This document shows, piece after piece, positions 1 to 5,255 of a stretch of DNA of 5,255 nt. The DNA lies in NCBI GenBank assembly GCA_016929795.1, contig JAFGIA010000138.1, positions 1 through 5,255 on the forward strand, read 5' to 3'. This stretch comes from Anaerolineae bacterium. GTDB taxonomy: Bacteria > Chloroflexota > Anaerolineae > JAAYZQ01. The first letter of the stretch is position 1, and every line of letters starts with the position of its first letter. A program made the translations under genes and the position numbers. A model generated the notes under the pieces. The model searched no databases, had not been told where the DNA came from, and saw only the letters and a list, made by a program, of their open reading frames with translations.

Positions 1-114
1 CTAGTAAAACAGCTCCACCGGCCAGCCGCGCGCTTGCGCCAGCCGCCGCAGCCGCGGGTCCGGGTTGACGGCAATGGGGTGCCCGACGCACTCCAGGAGG
101 GGCAGGTCGCTGGA
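1..114 (-). pseudogene. C-terminal remnant of HAD-superfamily (subfamily IB) phosphatase
   Basis: Reading the minus strand, the frame ending in TAG at positions 3-1 encodes about 37 residues. They include [18 protein letters not shown], then [17 protein letters not shown] and the stop. This matches the C-terminal end of SerB-like HAD-IB hydrolases, where the last acidic motif (D-S-x-S-D-L-P-L-L-E) is followed by VGHPVAVNPD and a final L-R-x-x-A-x-x-R-G-W-P. Only the second Asp of that acidic motif remains. The residues just before it (V-A-Q-S) no longer match the family, and an in-frame TGA lies at 126-124. The nucleophile motif DxD, the cap domain and the motif II and III residues are all missing, so the fragment cannot be an active enzyme. 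Family recognition is from memory of the conserved motif. Whether this is a true pseudogene or an assembly joint cannot be decided here. Confidence 0.7.
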
Positions 115-309
115 CTGAGCAACTCAAATTGACATTTAGCTTGCTGCTTTCGTTGGCGGATTATGCCACGAGGGGGGTAAACTGAGCTGGCAAACGCCTC
201 GAGCGTAACCGGGTCGCGCTGGAAACTCAAAGCACGTTGTCATCCCGGACGTGAACATCTAAAACTGAATCAGTCGGTTCCTCCTCAAGAGGAGATTGCT
301 CGGCCTCTG
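115..309. other. Gene-free, lower-GC stretch between HAD remnant and operon end
   Basis: I see no convincing gene here. All frames on both strands are broken into pieces too short and too unlike known proteins to call. Hand-counted GC is about 51% over 121-300, compared with about 72% over 1-120. No tRNA, CRISPR or insertion-sequence ends were recognised. The only structured elements are two small dyads at 264-274 and 281-294, near the end of the operon. A TTGACA hexamer on the plus strand at 129-134 has no -10 partner at a usable distance. Confidence 0.6.
261..294 (-). terminator. Candidate operon terminator (weak, two small hairpins)
   Basis: Starting 15 bases past the adaptor stop codon, the minus strand reads CTCCTC-TT-GAGGAG (294-281), a perfect 6-bp inverted repeat. 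It realistically forms a 5-bp stem with a 4-base loop. A second perfect dyad, ACTGA-T-TCAGT, follows at 274-264 and runs into a TTTT tract (264-261). The second element has the shape of a Rho-independent terminator, but its stem is short and AT-rich and its T tract is only four bases. Position and order fit a transcription end. The strength is doubtful, so this is a candidate only. Confidence 0.3.
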
Positions 310-1677
310 CTATTCTGCCTCAGGCCCGATCTCTACTCGCCCGGTCATGCCGGGACGCAGGTCAAGATCACTTTGGTCGAGCGCCAGGATGACGGGAAAT
401 GTCACCGCGTCGCCCACGGCGCCGCCGGCCTGCGCGCCGATGCGCACCACCACCGCATGGAGGGGGTCGTCCGGATACGCTTTCAGCGTGACGAGCGCGC
501 CCTCCCCATGCACAATTTGGGCCAAGTCGCGCTCGCTCAGGTTCGTGGTCTGAAATTCCAGCTGCGTCATGTCGAGCAAGGTGACGATCGGAGACCCGCT
601 TCCCACCAGCGTGCCCGGCGCCGCGTGCACGGCAATCACCGTGCCACCCGCCGGGGCGGTCAGCTCGATGCCGTCGAGCGCGCGCTGCGCGCTCTGCAGC
701 GACAGGCGGGCCTGAGCGACATTGATCTCGGCCCGCGTCGTGTCGCCTGCCGGCGCACCCGCCAGCAACACGTCGAGTGCCGCCTGCGCCTGATCGACCT
801 GCGCCTCGGCCGCCACCACCTGTGCCTGGGCCGCCGCGACGGCCGCAGGCTCGGCGTCCTCGTGCAGGGCATCGAGATCCGCCTGTGCCAGCGCGACCCT
901 GGCGCGCGCCGCCGCCAACTGATCATCCGTCGCCCCTTCCAGCGCCTCGTGATACTCCGCCTGCGCGCGCTCGTAATTCGTCGTCGCCTGCCACAGGCTC
1001 ATCGCCTCCCCCGTCATCGAGGCGTAGGGGAGCGCGGCGACCTGGTCATACGCCGCCTGCGCGGCCTGCACCTGCATCTCGGCCGCCGTCAGGTTCGATT
1101 TGGCAATCTGCACCGCGTCCGGATCCGGCAGATCGAGCAGGTCCTGGAGGGCCTGTTTCGCGCCCCGCAAGCTCTGCTCTGCGGCCAGGACCTGTTGCTC
1201 GCGGGGTGGCGCGGTCAAGGCAGCCAGGCTCGAGGTGGCGGCAGCCAGGCTCGCCTTGGCAGAAGCCAGGTTGGCCCGCGCCGCGGCGAGCGCTGCGGGG
1301 TCGGGAGCGCGCGCCAGCTCTTCCAGCGCCAGCTCGGCCAGCGCCAGGCTCAATTCCGCCCCGGCCACCTCGTCCCGCGCCGTCGCGTCGTCGAGCGTGG
1401 CGACGAGGCCACCCGCCTCGACCCGATCGCCCAGCGCCACGTGCACGGCCAGCAGCCGGCCACCGCGCTCGAACGCCAGGGGTAGCGCCGGCTGCGCCGC
1501 TTGCAGCACGCCCTCGGCCAGCACCATGACGCCCGGCTGCTTCACCCGCGGCGTCGCCGCGGGTGCCTCTGTGACACGCGGCGTTGGGGTGGTGCCCTGC
1601 TCAACCACCCCCTCTCGTCCACATCCCCCGAGCATCAGCGCGATCAGCGCCAGCGCCACCCACCCTTTTCGTCTCAT
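310..1677 (-). CDS. Lipoprotein HlyD/MacA-family adaptor (membrane-fusion) subunit
   Basis: This 455-residue protein is the extracytoplasmic adaptor of the exporter encoded upstream. It begins MRRKGWVALALIALMLGGC: a basic N-end, a hydrophobic core and a lipobox LGGC, with Cys19 as the predicted acylated residue. A Thr/Pro-rich linker follows (about 29-45). Next come the first half of a lipoyl-like domain (about 66-97, with GDRVEAGG), a long Ala/Leu/Gln-rich alpha-helical region (about 100-337), the second lipoyl half (about 339-369, with APAGGTV and APGTLVGSG), and a beta-barrel domain ending RPGMTGRVEI near the C-terminus. No clear membrane-proximal domain follows. ATG at 1677 was chosen because it opens a perfect signal peptide and has GAGGG five bases upstream. 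The same frame stays open further upstream to 1965, but that part only shadows the permease gene. The start is 14 bases past the permease stop, so co-transcription is likely. The family assignment is firm; the substrate is unknown. Confidence 0.93.
   Translation of the reverse strand: MRRKGWVALALIALMLGGCGREGVVEQGTTPTPRVTEAPAATPRVKQPGVMVLAEGVLQAAQPALPLAFERGGRLLAVHVALGDRVEAGGLVATLDDATARDEVAGAELSLALAELALEELARAPDPAALAAARANLASAKASLAAATSSLAALTAPPREQQVLAAEQSLRGAKQALQDLLDLPDPDAVQIAKSNLTAAEMQVQAAQAAYDQVAALPYASMTGEAMSLWQATTNYERAQAEYHEALEGATDDQLAAARARVALAQADLDALHEDAEPAAVAAAQAQVVAAEAQVDQAQAALDVLLAGAPAGDTTRAEINVAQARLSLQSAQRALDGIELTAPAGGTVIAVHAAPGTLVGSGSPIVTLLDMTQLEFQTTNLSERDLAQIVHGEGALVTLKAYPDDPLHAVVVRIGAQAGGAVGDAVTFPVILALDQSDLDLRPGMTGRVEIGPEAE
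1213..1275 (-). repeat. Three 21-bp (heptad) tandem repeats in adaptor coding sequence
   Basis: On the plus strand, GGCAGCCAGGCTCG occurs at 1219-1232 and again exactly at 1240-1253. A diverged copy, GAAGCCAGG, at 1262-1270 matches GCAGCCAGG at 1241-1249 and 1220-1228. The period is 21 bp in both steps. In the adaptor protein this encodes three successive heptads: ANLASAK, ASLAAAT and SSLAALT (residues 135-155). The coiled-coil heptad is therefore visible as a DNA-level repeat, which suggests recent growth of the hairpin by small tandem duplication, or shared codon choice. Confidence 0.7.
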
Positions 1678-1682
1678 CCTTT

Positions 1683-1687
1683 CCCTC
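1683..1687 (-). promoter_or_regulatory. Ribosome binding site of the adaptor gene
   Basis: The minus strand reads GAGGG at 1687-1683, five bases before the ATG at 1677. It lies between the permease stop (1694-1692) and the adaptor start. It decides the start against the long upstream extension of the same frame, and against the GTG at 1689-1687, which falls within the Shine-Dalgarno sequence itself. Confidence 0.7.
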
Positions 1688-1691
1688 ACGA

Positions 1692-4481
1692 TCAGCTCAT
1701 GCGCAGGATCTCGATCGCCTTGCGCTTGATAATGCGCCGCGCCGAAAACACGGTGCCCAGAATCGAAGCCAGCGTGCCCACCAACACGACGAACGGCATC
1801 ACCGTCGTGTCGACGGCAAACTGCTGTGGGCGCTGCTCCGCAATATTCAGCGCAAAGGCAAAGAGATAGCCTGCGGTCGATCCTGCCAGAATACCCGCCA
1901 GCGCGGCGCTCAGCGTCATGGCGATCGATTCCACGCTCAAAATGCCGTTCAGCTCCCAATTGCACGCGCCGACCGCTTTCATCATCCCGATCTCGCGCCG
2001 CCGCGCATAGATCGTGACATAAATGACCGCGAAAACACCAAACACCGCCGTCACAAAACTGAGCAGCGTCAACACCAGCAAAAAGACCTGCTGCTGTACA
2101 CGGCTGTCGCGGGCATACTCGAGCTGCACCTTGGCGAGCCGGGTCCAGATCCCGTACTTCCTGTCGAACGCCTCGTGTAGGGCCACCTCGACCGCAGAGG
2201 GATCTGCATCCGCCGTCGTCGTCGCCAGGACCTGGACCAGCACCGGATCGTCCTCGCCCGGAAGCGCTTTGCGTGGGTCTGTGGCGAGGCGCCGAAAGCC
2301 GCCCAGAGAGACGAACGCCGTGCCCCCGGCCAGTGCCTGGCTGCGAATGCTGCCGACGTTGTCAAAACCGGGCACGCGCCGCGCAATGCCCACCACGGTC
2401 AATTCCTCTTCGTGGTCCAGCCCCTCACCCTGCACGCGGATCGTGCCCCCCAGCGGAACCGCCAAACCCTCGGCCATCCCCTGGCTGATGACCACGGCCC
2501 TCGGATCGTCCAGGATGTGGGCCAGCGCCGCAGGCCCGCCCGCTGCCAGGATCGTCAAGTCCGCGTACACCACGTCGTTCAGGTCGCCCGTCACGCCCAC
2601 CAGCGTCACCCACCCGCGTCTCATGGCGACCGCGTCAGACACCTCGGTGCGATACTCGTAGGTCAAGCCAACGGCGCGGTCGATGCCGGGGATTTCCCGT
2701 AGCTCGTCAGATACAAAGCTGGGCCGCAGGCGGTACAGCGCCGCGAATTCCGATTGATCCCCCCGTCGAAAGATCTGCATCTGCACCGGCGCGCCCATGT
2801 TGAGGCGCACGGCGGTCTCGACGTTGGCGTTGCTCATCGCCGTCTCTGTTGCCAGAAAACTGGGCAACACCCCGCTGAATAGCACCAGCAGGGAGATGAG
2901 GGTGTTGCGCTCCGTGCTGCGGGCGACGTTTCTGCGCGCGAAATAGGTCAGTCTGGGCGAAATGAGGCCGGTCACCAGCAGAATCAGCTTTTCCAGGGGG
3001 CGGGTCAGGGTGAAAAAACAAAAGACGAGGCCCACCACCGTAAAGAGCAGCACCGTCAGCGCGAGCGCTGCCAACGCGACAGGATTCTCAAAGCCCACTG
3101 CAAAGATGAGGCCGGCCGCCACCCCAACGACGAGCATCATCGCCACGCCGATGACGAACAGCCTCAGCGTTGGCCGCCGCTCGCGCAGCGCGTCGAGATC
3201 TTCTAGCTGCACGTTGTCGGCCACCCCCGGGTTGATGGCGTGCACCACCTTGGTGCGCGCCGCCTCGCGTGCCGGCTTGATGGCACTCACCAGCAGCACG
3301 ATCATCCCGGACACGACCGCGGGCAGGATCGCCCCCACGCTGACCGCCGGCTGCAGCGTCGCCACCTGCCCTTCCTGGCTCAACAGGTACTCGATCAGCG
3401 GCACCACGACGAACGCCGTGATCCCCTGCCCTGCCACGATCCCCAGGCCGGCGCCCACTAGGCCGATCACGGCCACCTCTGCCGCGACGATGCCGAACAA
3501 CAGGTTCCGCTGGCTGCCCAGGATGCGCAGGATCGCCATCTCGCGCCGCTGCTCCTGCACGTTGGTCATGACGAGGGTGTACACCAACAACCCCACCACC
3601 CCGAGGGACATCAACCCGTAGGTGCTGATCAACGCCTGGATCACGAGGAACATCTCCGCCGACCCATCCAGCGCCTGTGCCTTGTCCAGGCGATACACGT
3701 ACTCGTCACCCAGCGCTGCCTGCACGTGAATCGCCACGTCGCGCACAAGCAGCGCCACCTTGTCGGCGTTGCCTGCCTCGTACAGCGCCGGCTCCACCAG
3801 CGCAATCAGCTCTTCGGCGCGGTCCGGCAGGCCCAGAAAAGCCTGCGCGTCGTCGATGTGTACGATCACCCCACCGCGCACGCCTGCACTCGTCACACCG
3901 TTCTGGCGCACGATCGCGCCAACCATGAACCGCCCCACGGCGCGCCGCCGGCTGCTGCCGGAAGGCGCGATCGATCCCTTTTCCCGGGACTGCGGAAAGC
4001 TGTAGGCGACGTCGATCGCGTCGCCGACGTGCAGGTTGCCCAGCTCGAGGGCGGTCGGTTGCAGCACGGCGGCCTGCATGTTGCCCAACTCATAGCTGCC
4101 CGAAATCACGTCGACTTGGCCGATCTTTTCTGCCGGATCGAGGGCGAGCAGCACGCCCGTGCTCTGCCTCCCGTCGGCCGTCAGTTCGACTTCGCTCAAG
4201 AAGCGCGGATACACTGCCGTGATCCGTTCGTCGGCGGCAAGCATGCGCTGCCTCGTCTCGCCGACCCGCACGAACGGATCCACACTCGTCTCGGCGGGCC
4301 GCACCGTCAGGTCGTAGCGCCCGGTCGACTGGGCGATCAGGTTGATGTTGGAGCGGCGGATCGTCTCCACCGTGGCGCTCATCGCCACGATCAATCCGGT
4401 GCTGACGATCAAGGCCAGCACCATCAAGGCGGTGCGCACCTTGCGCCGTCGAAAGTTCTTGAGGACGTACTTGAGGATCAT
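1692..4481 (-). CDS. Large ABC transporter permease with two FtsX/MacB-type modules
   Basis: This 929-residue membrane protein is the transmembrane subunit driven by the ATPase encoded just upstream. It has two halves. Module 1 has a basic start with TM1 (about 17-37), an extracytoplasmic MacB-PCD-like domain (about 38-277), and an FtsX core of three helices (about 278-305, 328-353, 382-401). Its cytoplasmic motif is RREMAILRILGS (312-323), and it ends in PAREAARTKVVHAINPG. Two further helices (about 440-463 and 467-491) link to module 2. Module 2 has a TM at about 526-545, a second extracytoplasmic domain (about 546-797), and an FtsX core of three helices (about 798-824, 847-880, 893-913). 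Its motif is RRREIGMMKAVGA (827-839), and it ends in SARRIIKRKAIEILRMS. The start ATG overlaps the ATPase stop (ATGA, 4481-4478), and no good Shine-Dalgarno precedes it, so translation is probably coupled. Length and about ten helices fit the long FtsX-like permeases, not the four-helix MacB or LolC. Helix limits are estimates by eye. Confidence 0.93.
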   Translation of the reverse strand: MILKYVLKNFRRRKVRTALMVLALIVSTGLIVAMSATVETIRRSNINLIAQSTGRYDLTVRPAETSVDPFVRVGETRQRMLAADERITAVYPRFLSEVELTADGRQSTGVLLALDPAEKIGQVDVISGSYELGNMQAAVLQPTALELGNLHVGDAIDVAYSFPQSREKGSIAPSGSSRRRAVGRFMVGAIVRQNGVTSAGVRGGVIVHIDDAQAFLGLPDRAEELIALVEPALYEAGNADKVALLVRDVAIHVQAALGDEYVYRLDKAQALDGSAEMFLVIQALISTYGLMSLGVVGLLVYTLVMTNVQEQRREMAILRILGSQRNLLFGIVAAEVAVIGLVGAGLGIVAGQGITAFVVVPLIEYLLSQEGQVATLQPAVSVGAILPAVVSGMIVLLVSAIKPAREAARTKVVHAINPGVADNVQLEDLDALRERRPTLRLFVIGVAMMLVVGVAAGLIFAVGFENPVALAALALTVLLFTVVGLVFCFFTLTRPLEKLILLVTGLISPRLTYFARRNVARSTERNTLISLLVLFSGVLPSFLATETAMSNANVETAVRLNMGAPVQMQIFRRGDQSEFAALYRLRPSFVSDELREIPGIDRAVGLTYEYRTEVSDAVAMRRGWVTLVGVTGDLNDVVYADLTILAAGGPAALAHILDDPRAVVISQGMAEGLAVPLGGTIRVQGEGLDHEEELTVVGIARRVPGFDNVGSIRSQALAGGTAFVSLGGFRRLATDPRKALPGEDDPVLVQVLATTTADADPSAVEVALHEAFDRKYGIWTRLAKVQLEYARDSRVQQQVFLLVLTLLSFVTAVFGVFAVIYVTIYARRREIGMMKAVGACNWELNGILSVESIAMTLSAALAGILAGSTAGYLFAFALNIAEQRPQQFAVDTTVMPFVVLVGTLASILGTVFSARRIIKRKAIEILRMS

Positions 4482-5152
4482 GGCGCCAGCTTGCCGTCAT
4501 AGATGTGGATCATGCGCCCGGCAAACTCGGCCATGCGCGGATCGTGGGTCACAAAGACGATGGTCATGCCCTCCTGGTTGAGCTGCGCCAACAAGCCCAT
4601 GATGGCCAGACCTGATTCGCTGTCAAGATCGCCGGTCACCTCGTCGCCGATCAGGATCGGCGGATCGTTCGCCAGCGCGCGCGCGACTGCCACCCGCTGC
4701 TGCTGGCCGCCCGACAACTCGCCTGGATAGTGATGGGCCCTGTCTGCCAGCCCCACCTTTTCGAGCAAGAGGTTCGCCCGCTCCTGTCGTTCCCTGCGGC
4801 CTGTTTTGGCCAGCACCATCGGCGCTTCGACGTTTTCGCGCGCGGTAAAATTTGCCAGGAGGTTATAGTTCTGAAAGACAAAGCCCATCTTTTGCAGGCG
4901 CAGCCGCGCCAGCTTGTTGGGAGACAGCGCCACCAGATTCTCGCCGTCGATGACGACGTGGCCGCGGCTCGGCTCATCCAGGCCGCCCATGATATTGAGC
5001 AGCGTCGTCTTGCCCGACCCGCTCGGCCCCATCAGGCACACAAAGTCGCCCTGCTCAATATCGAGGGACACGCCCCGCAGCGCGGGCACAGCTTCTTTGC
5101 CCATCAGGTAGGATTTGTGTACGTTGTCGACGCGTATGAGTGGCGTTGTCAT
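4478..5152 (-). CDS. ABC transporter ATP-binding protein, MacB/LolD-type
   Basis: This 224-residue cytoplasmic ATPase is of normal length for the family that powers FtsX-like permeases. It shows every nucleotide-binding motif: an aromatic A-loop (Tyr15), Walker A GPSGSGKT (42-49, Lys48), Q-loop Gln94 in FVFQNYNLL, signature LSGGQQQR (146-153), Walker B ILIGDE (166-171, catalytic Glu171), D-loop GDLD (174-177) and H-loop His203 in VTHD. The segment after Walker B reads DEVTGDLDS, where relatives usually have DEPTGNLDS; both changes are conservative for catalysis but unusual. The ATG at 5152 is preceded by GGAGG with six bases between, and the protein begins directly with a typical N-terminal strand (LIRVDNVHKSY). 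It is the first gene of the operon, and its TGA overlaps the permease ATG by four bases. Homodimer assembly on the permease is inferred from the family. The exported substrate is not shown by the sequence. Confidence 0.96.
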   Translation of the reverse strand: MTTPLIRVDNVHKSYLMGKEAVPALRGVSLDIEQGDFVCLMGPSGSGKTTLLNIMGGLDEPSRGHVVIDGENLVALSPNKLARLRLQKMGFVFQNYNLLANFTARENVEAPMVLAKTGRRERQERANLLLEKVGLADRAHHYPGELSGGQQQRVAVARALANDPPILIGDEVTGDLDSESGLAIMGLLAQLNQEGMTIVFVTHDPRMAEFAGRMIHIYDGKLAP

Positions 5153-5158
5153 CCCTCC

Positions 5159-5163
5159 CCTCC
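5159..5163 (-). promoter_or_regulatory. Strong ribosome binding site of the ATPase gene
   Basis: The minus strand carries a purine run, GGGAGGGGAGGG, directly before the ATG. The best Shine-Dalgarno core, GGAGG, lies at 5163-5159 with a six-base spacer. This supports 5152 as the start and suggests strong initiation for the first gene of the operon. Confidence 0.8.
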
Positions 5164-5202
5164 CGGCCTTACCAGCTTTCTCGCACCCCGATACCTTAGA
5201 AA

Positions 5203-5224
5203 GTTATGCTTCAGCAAATATAAC
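5203..5224. promoter_or_regulatory. Imperfect 22-bp dyad over the -10 region, candidate operator
   Basis: The outer arms GTTAT (5203-5207) and ATAAC (5220-5224) are perfect inverted copies. Inside them TT (5210-5211) and AA (5216-5217) also pair, so 7 of 11 symmetric positions match. The dyad covers the -10 box (5222-5217) and the expected transcription start. This is the position and size of many TetR- or MarR-type repressor sites, which often control drug exporters. No regulator gene lies in the window, so the role is inferred, and AT-rich dyads of this quality can arise by chance. Confidence 0.3.
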
Positions 5225-5245
5225 ACCTTTCGTGTCCATTGTCAA
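5217..5245 (-). promoter_or_regulatory. Near-consensus sigma-70 promoter of the exporter operon
   Basis: On the minus strand a perfect -35 hexamer TTGACA (5245-5240) is followed by a 17-bp spacer and a -10 hexamer TATATT (5222-5217, five of six consensus bases). Transcription should start near 5211-5209, giving a leader of about 57-59 bases before the ATPase ATG. The surrounding DNA is locally AT-rich, unlike the coding sequence. No second promoter of this quality was seen upstream of the permease or adaptor, which fits a single three-gene transcript. Confidence 0.75.
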
Positions 5246-5255
5246 GCCGAGTTAC

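Noticed and set aside
129..134. TTGACA on the plus strand, a possible -35 box
   Set aside because: No acceptable -10 hexamer lies 15-19 bases downstream, and nothing on the plus strand beyond it is a credible gene.
121..260. Short open stretches on both strands that might be gene remnants
   Set aside because: They are at most a few tens of codons between stops, have no recognisable motif, and no frame continues the HAD protein.
373..1529. Long open frames on the plus strand across the adaptor gene (up to about 370 codons)
   Set aside because: They lie opposite the adaptor coding sequence, are Arg/Pro/Ala/Gly-rich in the way GC-rich shadow frames are, match no known domain, and have no convincing ribosome binding site. 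The minus-strand frame has a complete signal peptide and family domains.
1678..1965. N-terminal extension of the adaptor frame by 96 codons
   Set aside because: It overlaps the 3' end of the permease gene in another frame, its translation looks like a shadow, and it would bury the signal peptide and lipobox inside the protein.
3726..4502. Plus-strand open frame of about 258 codons over the 5' half of the permease
   Set aside because: It is His/Arg-rich, without recognisable motifs, and entirely opposite a well-supported permease gene; it is a shadow frame.

Overview
The window is a GC-rich bacterial segment carrying one compact, complete operon on the minus strand. It encodes a three-part, MacAB/HlyD-type ABC export system. 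The gene order in transcription is: ATPase (4478-5152), a very large two-module FtsX/MacB-type permease (1692-4481), and a lipoprotein HlyD-family membrane-fusion (adaptor) protein (310-1677). The ATPase and permease genes overlap by 4 bases in an ATGA junction. The adaptor starts 14 bases after the permease stop, behind its own Shine-Dalgarno sequence. A near-consensus sigma-70 promoter (TTGACA, 17-bp spacer, TATATT) lies 65-93 bases upstream of the ATPase start. An imperfect 22-bp dyad lies across its -10 box and could be a repressor operator.

The three products should work as one machine. The cytoplasmic ATPase dimerises and drives the permease, whose extracytoplasmic domains move in response (mechanotransmission, as established for MacB and LolCDE). 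The lipid-anchored adaptor extends outward from the permease. The substrate cannot be read from the sequence: a drug, peptide, lipid or lipoprotein are all possible. No outer-membrane factor, substrate gene or regulator gene is visible in the window.

Left of the operon, 1-114 holds the last 37 or so codons, plus stop, of a HAD-superfamily (subfamily IB, SerB-like) phosphatase. Its coding similarity ends abruptly just before an in-frame stop. From there to 309 the sequence is much lower in GC (about 51% by hand count for 121-300, against about 72% for 1-120) and holds no recognisable gene. It contains only two small dyads that may end operon transcription. This looks like a rearrangement scar, or possibly an assembly joint.

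Organism (inference): the Thr-Pro-rich linker behind the lipobox, the Ala/Leu-rich repeated hairpin of the adaptor, the lack of a clear membrane-proximal domain at its C-terminus, and the high GC together resemble Chloroflexota (Anaerolineae-like) proteins, which would make this a single-membrane exporter. This rests on style, not on a marker gene. I did not find a clearly undescribed system. The points most worth a second look are the truncated HAD gene with its composition break, the repeated architecture of the adaptor hairpin, and the non-canonical DEVTGD motif in the ATPase.
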